The translations under genes were made by a program, and so were the position numbers. Of a DNA stretch of 50,675 nt, positions 43,506 to 50,675 are shown piece by piece. The notes under the pieces were generated by a model, which was not told the DNA's origin, searched no databases, and saw nothing but the letters and a program-made list of their open reading frames with translations. The stretch is from Phenylobacterium deserti (lineage in GTDB: Bacteria > Pseudomonadota > Alphaproteobacteria > Caulobacterales > Caulobacteraceae): assembly GCA_943332615.1 (NCBI GenBank), contig CALQQB010000029.1, positions 1 through 50,675 on the forward strand, in the 5' to 3' direction. Numbering within the stretch: position 1 is the stretch's first letter; every line of letters begins with the position of its first letter.

Positions 43506-44260
43506 GGCGCCTCGCCGGACGCCCACAGCGTCTCCAGATGGTTCTTGTCGCGCAGCGTGTCCATGGAGCCCCAGAAGCCGTCATGCCGGAACGCCGCCAG
43601 CTGGCCCTCGGCCGCGAGACCTTGCAGCGGCTCACGTTCCCAGATCGTCGTGTCATCGACGATGCGCCCCAGGACGGCCGGGTTCAGCACGAAGAAGCCG
43701 CCGTTGATCAGCCCATTGTCGCCCGGCGGTTTCTCGATGAACTGCTTCACCTCCGGCCCGTCCAGATCCAACTGGCCATAGCGTCCGGGCGGGGCCACGG
43801 CGGTCAGGGTCGCGTCCTTGCCCTGCGCTTTGTGGAACGCCGCCAGCTTGCCGATGTCGAGGTCGGCGACCCCATCGCCATAGGTGAAGAAGAACGGTTC
43901 GTCCGGGTTCAGATACCGGGCCACCCGCTTCAGCCGCCCGCCGGTCATGGTCTCGGCCCCGGTTTCCACCAGGGTGACCTTCCAGGGCTCGTGGTGGGTG
44001 GCATGGTACTCCACCGAGCCGCTCGCCAGATCGACGGTGAAGTCGGCGTTGTGCATCACATAGTTGGCGAAATACTCCTTGATCACGTAGCCGCGATAGC
44101 CGAGGCAGATCACGAAGTCATTGAATCCATAAGCCGAATACAGCTTCATGATATGCCACAGGATCGGTCGGCCGCCGACTTCGATCATGGGCTTCGGCTT
44201 CAGGTGGCTCTCTTCGGAGATGCGCGTGCCGAGGCCGCCGCACAGGATCACCGTCTTCAT
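43493..44260 (-). CDS. rfbF: Glucose-1-phosphate cytidylyltransferase
   Basis: 255 aa: MKTVILCGGLGTRISEESHL followed by KPKPMIEVGGRPILWHIM, then FVICLGYRGYVIKEYFANY, FFFTYGDGVADLDI and IEKPPGDNGLINGGFFVLNP. This is the RfbF branch of nucleotidyltransferases, which makes CDP-glucose from glucose-1-phosphate and CTP. It is the first gene of the seven-gene operon, and the promoter must lie in 44261–44460. I saw no clear −35/−10. Confidence 0.94.
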   Translation of the reverse strand: MKTVILCGGLGTRISEESHLKPKPMIEVGGRPILWHIMKLYSAYGFNDFVICLGYRGYVIKEYFANYVMHNADFTVDLASGSVEYHATHHEPWKVTLVETGAETMTGGRLKRVARYLNPDEPFFFTYGDGVADLDIGKLAAFHKAQGKDATLTAVAPPGRYGQLDLDGPEVKQFIEKPPGDNGLINGGFFVLNPAVLGRIVDDTTIWEREPLQGLAAEGQLAAFRHDGFWGSMDTLRDKNHLETLWASGEAPWRR

Positions 44261-44459
44261 CGTCCAGCCTTGGCTTGCACGCACCCGCGGGCGCGCCGTC
44301 ACATGACGCCGTCTTAACGGGTGTCTCGCCAATCGCGAAGCGGGGCTTGCCTGCGGCGGCGACGCGGGATTGGTCCACAAACCCTACGACCGGGGCCATC
44401 GGGAAAGGATGCCAAGGGGCGTGGTCCGCCGAGCTACCGCGAAATGATACTCCTAAAAA

Positions 44460-44512
44460 CATGACTTATACCGACGTCATTTGACGATAGAATGACTTAC
44501 ATACAAGTCATT
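44460..44512 (+). promoter_or_regulatory. Paired operator sites upstream of hipBA
   Basis: Two 22-bp sites share half-sites and spacing. Site 1 is CATGACTT-N6-ACGTCATT (44460–44481). Site 2 is AATGACTT-N6-AAGTCATT (44491–44512), a perfect palindrome. Their offset is 31 bp, about three helical turns, so two HipB dimers could sit on the same DNA face. TTGACG at 44481–44486 is a possible −35. The rest of the 302-bp rfbF–hipB gap (44261–44459 and 44513–44562) shows nothing I recognise. Confidence 0.65.
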
Positions 44513-44562
44513 TTAATGATATCTCATTGGCTTCCGGCACGCTGGTCGGCTAGGCAAGAACC

Positions 44563-44919
44563 ATGACGATGGCAAACACGGAAAGACCCAGGATCGCGCG
44601 TACCTATTCCCGCTATGGGAGGGAAGCCGTCACCGTGCTTGGCCAACAGATCCGCATCAACCGCTTGGAACGCAGACTCAGCGTCGCGCAACTGGCCGAA
44701 CGCGTCGGGGTCTCGCGCGACATGATTCAACGGATCGAACTGGGCGATCCACGGTGCGGCATTGGCTTTGCCTTTGAAGCGGCGACAATCGTCGGTGTTC
44801 CCCTTTTCGAAGAGGATCGCAGCAAGCTGACCACGCGATTGGCAGAGCAGGGAGAGAAGCTGCGCCTGCTCCCGAAGGCAATTCAAAGGACGCGCATGGT
44901 GGTGAAGGATGACTTCTGA
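44563..44919 (+). CDS. hipB: HipB-like antitoxin, XRE helix-turn-helix
   Basis: 118 aa. The helix-turn-helix lies at about residues 26–80: LGQQIRINRLERRLSVAQLA followed by ERVGVSRDMIQRIELGDPRC. The C-terminal tail (LRLLPKAIQRTRMVVKDDF) would contact HipA. It probably represses its own operon at the two sites just upstream. The gene overlaps hipA by 11 nt. Codon use is less GC-rich than in neighbouring glycan genes, suggesting transfer. Confidence 0.87.
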   Translation: MTMANTERPRIARTYSRYGREAVTVLGQQIRINRLERRLSVAQLAERVGVSRDMIQRIELGDPRCGIGFAFEAATIVGVPLFEEDRSKLTTRLAEQGEKLRLLPKAIQRTRMVVKDDF

Positions 44920-46174
44920 TCACCGCCGCGAGGAAGCCTATGTGTGGATATGGCTGCCGGGCAAAACGCAGCCGGTCGTCGCGGGGCGCATAGCGCGGCA
45001 ATCCAACGACCGGCTGATGTTCAACTATGGTCGGAGCTACCTGGCGCGCGCCGACGCAATTTCGCTCTACGAACCTGAGCTGCCGCTCGGGACGGGAGTG
45101 ACTCCGCTCCTGGCCAGCCTGCAGATGCCAAGCTGCATCCGCGATGCGTCACCCGACGCTTGGGGGCGGCGGGTGATCATCAACTCCGCAATCGGCCTGA
45201 AGGGGCAGGCCGCGGATGGCACCGACCTGGATGAGCTCACGTATCTGATGGAGTCCGGTTCGGATCGTATCGGCGCGTTGGATTTTCAAAGCTCCGCGAC
45301 CGTGTATGAGCCGCGCCAGCATCCGAACGCCACGCTCGATGAGCTGATGCGATCAGCGGCGCGTGTGGAGAAGGGCATGCCGCTCTCCCGTGAATTGGAC
45401 CTGGCGCTACAACATGGCGCCTCGCTTGGCGGCGCGCGCCCAAAAGCATTCATCGACGACGGCGATCAGAAATTCATCGCCAAGTTCGCGGCAAGCAACG
45501 ACCTCTACAATGTCGTGAAGGCCGAGTTTATCGCAATGCGGCTAGCCGCCCTTGTCGGCCTCGATGTGGCGCCGGTAGCGCTGACGCAGGGCCTCGGGAA
45601 GGACGTGCTGCTGATCGAACGTTTTGACCGCACACGCATCGACGGCGGCTGGGCGCGACGCCCGCTGGTGTCCGCCTTGACCATGCTCGAACTCGACGAA
45701 AATGAGGCGCGCTACGCAAGTTACGAAGACTTGGCGACCCTTATCCGCCATCGCTTCGATGCCCCCAAGCCAACGCTGGAAGAACTGTTCGGACGGATCG
45801 TTTTCAACGTCCTCTCGGGCAACACCGACGACCATGCTCGCAATCACGCGGCATTCTGGGACGGCAAGGTGCTCTCGCTCACGCCGGCCTACGACATTTG
45901 CCCGCAAGGGCGGACGGGCGGCGAAGCCACACAGGCGATGCTGATCACCGGCAACAGGAAGCTAAGCCAGTTGACGCTCTGCATGGACGCGGCCCCCCAT
46001 TTTCTCCTGACGCCCGATCGCGCCCGAACCATCATCACCTCTCAGATCGCGGGCATCCGGGCGAAATGGGCAAATGTGTGCGACGAAGCCGCCATGACCG
46101 ATGTGGATCGCGCGTTTCTCTGGGGCCGCCAATTCCTAAATCCGTTCGCCTTGGAAGGCTGGGTGGAAGCCTAG
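44909..46174 (+). CDS. hipA: HipA-family serine/threonine kinase toxin
   Basis: 421 aa. The N-terminal subdomain has the Couple_hipA pattern (GTGVTPLLASLQMPSCIRDA, SPDAWGRRVI). The nucleotide loop GASLGGARPKA has Ser172 at the position of the autophosphorylated serine, the catalytic loop NTDDHARNHA starts at residue 305, and the metal-binding LTPAYD ends at Asp329. Known HipA proteins phosphorylate glutamyl-tRNA synthetase, HipT-type ones tryptophanyl-tRNA synthetase. All key residues are present, so the toxin looks active. It splits rfbF from the sulfotransferase side. Confidence 0.9.
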   Translation: MTSDHRREEAYVWIWLPGKTQPVVAGRIARQSNDRLMFNYGRSYLARADAISLYEPELPLGTGVTPLLASLQMPSCIRDASPDAWGRRVIINSAIGLKGQAADGTDLDELTYLMESGSDRIGALDFQSSATVYEPRQHPNATLDELMRSAARVEKGMPLSRELDLALQHGASLGGARPKAFIDDGDQKFIAKFAASNDLYNVVKAEFIAMRLAALVGLDVAPVALTQGLGKDVLLIERFDRTRIDGGWARRPLVSALTMLELDENEARYASYEDLATLIRHRFDAPKPTLEELFGRIVFNVLSGNTDDHARNHAAFWDGKVLSLTPAYDICPQGRTGGEATQAMLITGNRKLSQLTLCMDAAPHFLLTPDRARTIITSQIAGIRAKWANVCDEAAMTDVDRAFLWGRQFLNPFALEGWVEA

Positions 46175-46228
46175 AGCGATAGTCTAAATTCAGGCAGTCA
46201 TAGCCCCGACGCAGCGGTACTAGGGGTC

Positions 46229-46969
46229 ATGGCCGAGCGCGCCCAGATCACCTTTGTCATCGCCGGGGTCCAGAAGGGCGGCACGACGGCGCTGTTCGAC
46301 TACCTGGGCGACTATCCGGACGTGGCGCTGTCGGACGTGAAGGAGGTCCACTTCTTCGATGACGAGGGCCAGGACTGGGCGGCCCCCGACTATGCCGCCT
46401 ATCACGCCCGCTTCCCCGCACCCGACGGCCGGCCTCGCGGCGAGGCGACGCCGATCTACAGCTACTGGCCGGGGAGCCTGGAGCGCATCGCCGCCTACAA
46501 CCCGGCCATGAAGGTGATCCTGGCGCTCCGTGATCCCGTGGAGCGGGCGTGGTCGCACTGGCGGATGGAGTCGGCGCGCGGGGCGGAAACGCAGCCCTTC
46601 GCCTGGTGCATCCGCGAGGGCCGCCAGCGGATGTTCGAGGCCCAGCCGTGGGGCCATCACCGGGAATTCTCCTACGTCGAGCGGGGTTTCTACGCCGAAC
46701 AGCTCGAGCGGCTGTTCGGGCTGTTCCCGCGTGAGCAGGTGCTGGTGCTGCGCTCTGAGGACCTGCGCGCCGATCCGGGGCCGCCCCTGGCCGAGGTTCG
46801 GAGATTCCTGGGCCTGCCCCCGGCCGCCGCGCCGGCAGCGCGGGAGGTCCATGTCGGGCCGACGGACCTGGACGCCGATCTGGCCGCCGCCGATGTCGCG
46901 CACCTGCGCGCGGTCTATGCGGCCGACAACGACCGCCTCGCCGCGCTGACAGGGCTGCGGTTTGGCTGA
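46229..46969 (+). CDS. Sulfotransferase
   Basis: 246 aa. The 5'-phosphosulfate loop is VIAGVQKGGTTALFDYLGD and the 3'-phosphate motif is ALRDPVERAWSHWRME, with FSYVERGFYAEQLERLFGLF and VLRSEDLRADP further on. This is the PAPS-dependent Sulfotransfer_1 family, which sulfates carbohydrates or glycan hydroxyls. The adjacent glycan genes suggest a surface-polysaccharide substrate. PAP by-product would be cleared by the CysQ encoded at 23427. Confidence 0.88.
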   Translation: MAERAQITFVIAGVQKGGTTALFDYLGDYPDVALSDVKEVHFFDDEGQDWAAPDYAAYHARFPAPDGRPRGEATPIYSYWPGSLERIAAYNPAMKVILALRDPVERAWSHWRMESARGAETQPFAWCIREGRQRMFEAQPWGHHREFSYVERGFYAEQLERLFGLFPREQVLVLRSEDLRADPGPPLAEVRRFLGLPPAAAPAAREVHVGPTDLDADLAAADVAHLRAVYAADNDRLAALTGLRFG

Positions 46970-47011
46970 GCGCCACACTTTCGTCCCGGCAGACCACGAG
47001 GCTAGCCCACC

Positions 47012-48019
47012 ATGAAGCTCGCCCCGCTCGCCGCCTTCGCCCTGGCCGCCGTGCTGGCGCCCACCGCACGCCCCGCTCCGGGCGGCGCGCCCGTGCTGGC
47101 GTTCCCGCTGGCCTGCGAGCCGGGCCGCACCTGCGAGGTGCAGCACTATGTGGACCGCGATCCCGGCCCGGGAACCCGCGACTATCGCTGTGGGCCGCAG
47201 ACCTACGAGAAACACAACGGCATCGACATCCGGCTGCTCGACATGGCCGCCGAGCGACGGGGCGTGGCCGTGCTGGCCGCGGCGGCGGGCAAGGTCACGC
47301 GGCTGCGCGACGGCGTTACCGATATCTCCATCCGCGCCACGGGCGCCGCCTCGGTGGCCAACCAGGAATGCGGCAACGGGGTGGTGGTCGATCACGGCAA
47401 CGGCTGGGAGACCCAGTACTGCCACATGGCCAGGGGCAGCTTGGTCGTGAAGGCTGGCGACCCCGTGCAGGCCGGGACGCCGCTGGGCCGCGTGGGGCTG
47501 TCGGGCAATACCGAGTTCCCGCACCTGCACCTCACCGTCCGCCACGGCGGCCAGGTCGTCGATCCGTTCGCCCCCGACATGAGCGACCCGGACATGAGCG
47601 ACTCTGGCGCCTGCAAGCCGCAGCCCTCGATGTGGTCGGCCAAGGCGCTGGCCAGTATGACCTACAGGTCCGGGGCGGTGCTGAATGCCGGCTTCGCGGG
47701 CGGCGCGGTGACCATGGCCGAGGTGGAAGACGCCCAGGTCGCGCCGGCCAGCAGCCAGGCCCCCTACCTGGTCGCCTACGCCCGCGCGATCGGGCTGCTG
47801 GCGGGCGATGTCATCGCGCTGGAGCTCAAGGGCCCCGACGGCGCCAGCCTGGCCGCCAGCCGCCTGCCGGCCCTCGACCGCTGGAAGGCCCAGCACATCG
47901 CCTATGTGGGCAAGAAGCGCCCGCCCGCCGGCTGGGCGCCCGGCGTCTACGTCGCCGATTATCAGGTGCTGCGCGCCGGCAAGGTGGCGGTGAGCCGGCG
48001 GTTCGAGATGCGGTTCTAG
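47012..48019 (+). CDS. Secreted M23-family metallopeptidase (LytM/peptidoglycan endopeptidase)
   Basis: 335 aa. The signal peptide (MKLAPLAAFALAAVLAPTA) is followed by a LytM domain. KHNGIDIR supplies the H-x3-D zinc pair, GNGVVVDHGNGWETQYCHM the centre and HLHL the last His ligands. These enzymes cut peptidoglycan cross-links or act as regulators. The C-terminal about 130 residues (LASMTYRSGAVLNAGF onward) form a domain I do not recognise. A terminator lies at 48209. Confidence 0.87.
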   Translation: MKLAPLAAFALAAVLAPTARPAPGGAPVLAFPLACEPGRTCEVQHYVDRDPGPGTRDYRCGPQTYEKHNGIDIRLLDMAAERRGVAVLAAAAGKVTRLRDGVTDISIRATGAASVANQECGNGVVVDHGNGWETQYCHMARGSLVVKAGDPVQAGTPLGRVGLSGNTEFPHLHLTVRHGGQVVDPFAPDMSDPDMSDSGACKPQPSMWSAKALASMTYRSGAVLNAGFAGGAVTMAEVEDAQVAPASSQAPYLVAYARAIGLLAGDVIALELKGPDGASLAASRLPALDRWKAQHIAYVGKKRPPAGWAPGVYVADYQVLRAGKVAVSRRFEMRF

Positions 48020-48057
48020 GGGGTGTGACATCCAACCGCGGCCGCCGGAGAAAGCAG

Positions 48058-48080
48058 CCCTCCTCCTCGATGGAGGAGGG
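48058..48080. repeat. 9-bp palindrome (REP-like)
   Basis: CCCTCCTCC (48058–48066) pairs with GGAGGAGGG (48072–48080) around TCGAT, with AGCCC/GGGCT flanks that lengthen the symmetry. No U-tract follows. It lies in the 250-bp gap between the M23 and GT4 genes. Confidence 0.6.
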
Positions 48081-48208
48081 GACGGGCTGGCGCCTGTCCG
48101 CCGGGCGGCTCTGTTGAACCACTCGTGATCTCGCCTGACCTTCCGGACGGCCGCGCCTTCGGGTAGGTTGGACTTGTCAGCCTGGCTCTCCCGGGCTGCG
48201 TCACATTG

Positions 48209-48254
48209 GCCGGGCGGTGGATCGCGAGATTCCACCGCCTGGCTTTTGTGTTTC
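48209..48254 (+). terminator. Rho-independent terminator
   Basis: A 13-bp stem pairs GCCGGGCGGTGGA (48209–48221) with TCCACCGCCTGGC (48231–48243, one G–U), with a 9-nt loop and a T-rich tail CTTTTGTGTTTC. It points along the plus strand, so it ends the M23 transcript just before the convergent GT4 gene. Confidence 0.75.
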
Positions 48255-48269
48255 AGGCCAGCTGCGGTT

Positions 48270-49925
48270 TCAGGCAGCTGGGCGGATCGAGATCACGTCG
48301 TGGCGGGCCAGCCAGATCAGGCCGCGTTCCACAAAGTTGCGTCGCGGCCCGGGAAAGTGCTGCAGCAGGTCCAGCGCCACGGTAGGGCCGTCGGTCGCGA
48401 GCCGGCCGATCACCCTCTCCACCTCCTCGAGCGTCGGTCGGTTCAGGCGGGCGTAGGCGGCCAGCGGCCCGGCCAGACGCGCCTGCGCCAGCGTCCAGTC
48501 CATGCCGGGGACCAGGGTGACCACGTCGGTCTTCTGCTGATGCCGCGTCGGATAGCCACCGAACAGGGTGTAGGGGTCCGGCGCATGGGGGATGATCCTG
48601 GGCCGGGTGTCCGGCGCGGCCGCGCGGCGGCGGGCGTCCTGCTCGGCCCACAGGGCCTGGTACTGGGGGATCACCGCGGCCCAGTCGAACACCTGGCGCG
48701 CCTGGCGGGCGGCGGCGGCGCCCATCGTGCGGCGGCGGTCCTCATCATCGACCAGGGCGAGGATCGCGGTCTCGGCTTCGGCCAGGTCCACGGCGACCGA
48801 CTGGGCCGTCGCGCCCACATAGTTTTCATAGTTCAGCCAGTTGTTGGCGAACCAGTAGGCCAGGTCGCCGCCAAAGCCGGGGCGCGGCGCAAGCGTCGGA
48901 ACCCGAAAGCCATCGACGCCGTGGCGGACCGTGTCCTTGTAGCCGTTCCAGTCGCTGACCACGCACGGCAGCCCGGCCGCCATGGCCTCCACCGGGGTCA
49001 GGCCGAAGGTTTCCTGGATGTTGTCGGAGAAGCTGATGAAGAAGTCGCCGGCCGCCCAGATCGAGAAGCGGGTGTCGGCGGGCCGGCCGTCCACATGCAG
49101 GTATCTCACGGAGGGGCACAGGGCGCGGACCTGGTCGTGGAAGGCCGCCGCCCCGTCGGCCGGTTCGAACCAGCCGGAGTTGAGCCAGACGATCGGCCGA
49201 GAGGCGCGGCGCGCGGCGCGCTCCAGGGCCAGCGCCATCAGGCCGGGGTTCATCTTGGCCCGGACATCGAAGCGGCCGACGTAGAGGGCGACCACGGCGT
49301 CGTCGGCTATCCCGAGACGCGCCCGCCAGGCGGCGCGCTGGGTGGGGTCGGGGGTGAACTCGGCGGCGTTGACGCCCAGCGGGATGGTGGTGCGCATCAG
49401 CTCCGGCCGGGTCCGCTCGCCGAACTCGGCCTTGAGGTAGTCGCGCATCATGTCGAGCTGCACCTCGACCGCGGCGCGGACGGCGGCCGAGGTGCAGATC
49501 AGGGCGTCATAGGGTTCCAGCGGCGCGACCAGCAGGTTGGAGAGGATACGCATGACCGTGGCGCTGGCGGTCGTATGGGTGACCCCGCACAGGGCGTAGG
49601 TCCGCCGGCCGATCGGCAGGCGCAGCCAGGCTTCCTGGTCGAGGGCAGAATCGGGCCGGTACATGACCCCGGGATCGTCCAGTGCGTTGCGGGCGAACGG
49701 GCCGAGCCAGCGGATCGGATGGGCGCGGTCCGGGGCCACGCGGTCCACCAGGGCCTCAAGGTTGGCCTGCGGCGCGTTGGAAGCGTTCCAGAGGTGGAAG
49801 CGGTCGACCTCACCGTGGCGCAGGAACCCACGCAGGAAGCTCTCGCCCGCCGAATGGCGGCCCAGCAGGGCCTTGCCGGTGGTGTCGAAGGCGTTGGGAT
49901 GCAGGTAGATCGCGGCGTTGGACAT
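48270..49925 (-). CDS. Glycosyltransferase family 4 (GT-B)
   Basis: 551 aa. The N-terminal half is a Rossmann-like acceptor domain (MSNAAIYLHPNAFDTTGKALLG). The donor-binding half shows VALYVGRFDVRAKMNPGLMA, the EX7E motif FGLTPVEAMAAGLPCVVSDW and DGFRVPTLAP. The C-terminal 150 residues are an extension not typical of GT4. It sits directly downstream of the RTX surface-protein gene on the same strand, separated by that gene's terminator. It may transfer sugar to that protein or to a surface polysaccharide. Confidence 0.85.
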   Translation of the reverse strand: MSNAAIYLHPNAFDTTGKALLGRHSAGESFLRGFLRHGEVDRFHLWNASNAPQANLEALVDRVAPDRAHPIRWLGPFARNALDDPGVMYRPDSALDQEAWLRLPIGRRTYALCGVTHTTASATVMRILSNLLVAPLEPYDALICTSAAVRAAVEVQLDMMRDYLKAEFGERTRPELMRTTIPLGVNAAEFTPDPTQRAAWRARLGIADDAVVALYVGRFDVRAKMNPGLMALALERAARRASRPIVWLNSGWFEPADGAAAFHDQVRALCPSVRYLHVDGRPADTRFSIWAAGDFFISFSDNIQETFGLTPVEAMAAGLPCVVSDWNGYKDTVRHGVDGFRVPTLAPRPGFGGDLAYWFANNWLNYENYVGATAQSVAVDLAEAETAILALVDDEDRRRTMGAAAARQARQVFDWAAVIPQYQALWAEQDARRRAAAPDTRPRIIPHAPDPYTLFGGYPTRHQQKTDVVTLVPGMDWTLAQARLAGPLAAYARLNRPTLEEVERVIGRLATDGPTVALDLLQHFPGPRRNFVERGLIWLARHDVISIRPAA

Positions 49926-49981
49926 CTGTGCGGGTCATAGCGTGACCGGCGGCCGCATCCAAAGAAAACGGGCCGCAAATG

Positions 49982-50007
49982 AAAAGGGCCGCCCCGAGGG
50001 GCGGCCC
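49982..50007 (-). terminator. Rho-independent terminator of the RTX gene
   Basis: On the minus strand GGGCCGCCC, loop CTCG and GGGCGGCCC form a 9-bp GC stem followed by TTTTCATTT. It lies 22 bp beyond the RTX stop and 56 bp before the GT4 start. Confidence 0.8.
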
Positions 50008-50029
50008 GATCCATTGTCTGGGTAGATCG

Positions 50030-50675
50030 TTAGATGATGTTGGCGGCGCTGATGTCGGCCAGGGTGCGGCCAACGAGCACAACCGCGTCGTCGATACCAA
50101 CGAAGCCGCTGGTTGAATTCGTGTTCGCGAACACGACCACGTCGGAACCGACCTGCACGACCACGTAGAGCGAGCTGCCGGTGGCCTGAGAGTTGGCCAG
50201 GGCGAGGGCGGCGTCGAAGGACGAGGCCGTCAGCTCCAGGTAGTTCGAGCCATCGACCGCAGTGGCGACGCCGCTGAAGTTGATCGAGTCAGTCGACTGC
50301 CAGTCCAGGATCTGGTCGAGCGCGCCAGCGGTGGTGCCGGAGTCGCCCGAGGCGAAGACGAACCGATCATCGCCATTGCCGCCACGCATCAGTTCCGTGC
50401 CAATGCCGCCGTTGATGGTGTCGTTGCCGTCGCCGCCGTTGAGACCGTCGCTGCCGGCGCCGCCGCTGATGAGGTCGTTGCCGCCACCGCCATCGATGGT
50501 GTCATTGCCGACGTCGCCGACGAGGGTGTCGTTGCCCTCACCACCGGTCAGGCCGTCGTCGCCGGCGCCGCCGTCGATGTTGTCGTTGCCGTTGCCGCCG
50601 GTGATCACGTCGTTGCTCGCATCGCCGGTCGCGGTGTCGTCGCCGTCGCCGAGCGTAATGCTATCGACGTTGGCG
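50030..50675 (-). CDS. RTX calcium-binding surface protein, C-terminus (partial)
   Basis: 215 C-terminal residues; the gene continues past the right edge. The frame is open to the last base. Seven or more RTX nonapeptides of type GGxGxDxUx (GGNGNDNIDGGAGDDGLTGG and similar) form a Ca2+-binding beta-roll. A C-terminal domain follows (DRFVFASGDSGTTAGALDQI, YVVVQVGSDVVVFANTN, ending DISAANII) with the layout of type I secretion/surface-anchoring domains seen in Caulobacter S-layer-like and bluetail-type proteins. It is probably exported by a T1SS outside the window. Confidence 0.9.
   Translation of the reverse strand, partial: ANVDSITLGDGDDTATGDASNDVITGGNGNDNIDGGAGDDGLTGGEGNDTLVGDVGNDTIDGGGGNDLISGGAGSDGLNGGDGNDTINGGIGTELMRGGNGDDRFVFASGDSGTTAGALDQILDWQSTDSINFSGVATAVDGSNYLELTASSFDAALALANSQATGSSLYVVVQVGSDVVVFANTNSTSGFVGIDDAVVLVGRTLADISAANII

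Noticed and set aside
46220..48235. A 671-codon minus-strand frame over the sulfotransferase and M23 genes
   Set aside because: Both plus-strand genes have clear families and motifs; the long frame is a high-GC antisense artefact.
48168..49940. A 590-codon plus-strand frame over the GT4 gene
   Set aside because: The minus strand carries the GT4 motifs; the plus frame is His/Gly/Arg-rich without any family.

Overview
The window is high-GC DNA, roughly two-thirds G+C by eye. It looks like a chromosomal segment of an alphaproteobacterium of the Caulobacter/Phenylobacterium kind. The evidence is the DUF4170 – lysophospholipid acyltransferase – waaA – lpxK gene order, a CtpA-like phosphatase beside an MsbA-like exporter, a PEPxxWA-CTERM protein, apparent leaderless starts, an alphaproteobacterial-type heat-shock promoter with a ROSE-like leader, and an RTX surface protein next to polysaccharide genes. 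The genus is an inference; there is no rRNA, and I recognised no tRNA or CRISPR.

Layout. 1–149 is the end of an IS481-type insertion sequence running off the left edge. 190–7128 holds a lysophospholipase-like hydrolase with a histone-H1-like tail, an SCP2 protein, a small heat-shock protein with its own regulatory leader, a pentapeptide-repeat protein, a RibD-type deaminase coupled to an M48 protease, and an ABC exporter. 7648–24495 is mostly housekeeping and small accessory genes: ubiA, a TetR/fatty-acid-desaturase pair, a PEP-CTERM protein, a putative protein methyltransferase, a secreted trypsin-like protease, esterases, a frameshifted gamma-glutamyltransferase, a lipocalin, ubiD, a MAPEG protein, pmbA, cysQ and DUF4170. 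24537–31172 is an outer-membrane lipid module: CtpA-like phosphatase, MsbA-like exporter, acyltransferase, a CDF metal exporter, waaA and lpxK. 31120–35672 holds a VOC/phosphotransferase pair, purD, another VOC protein and an orphan HisKA_2 kinase.

The right third, 35808–50675, is a surface-glycan region. A seven-gene minus-strand operon (rfbF, rfbG, C-methyltransferase, RmlC-like epimerase, FkbM methyltransferase, ketoreductase, beta-helix acyltransferase) appears to make and decorate a CDP-linked 3-C-methyl-6-deoxyhexose. A TPR/GT41 protein glycosyltransferase converges on this operon. Beyond a hipBA toxin-antitoxin insertion come a sulfotransferase, an M23 peptidase, a large GT4 glycosyltransferase and the C-terminus of an RTX surface protein. 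My main hypothesis is that this is a surface-protein or S-layer-associated glycosylation locus.

Sequence-level oddities include a 13-bp tandem duplication that breaks the gamma-glutamyltransferase, a 130-bp AT-rich island inside ubiD over its conserved block, a similar short island in the C-methyltransferase over its catalytic motif, two matched operators upstream of hipBA spaced about three helical turns apart, and a possible in-frame nonsense codon in a VOC gene.
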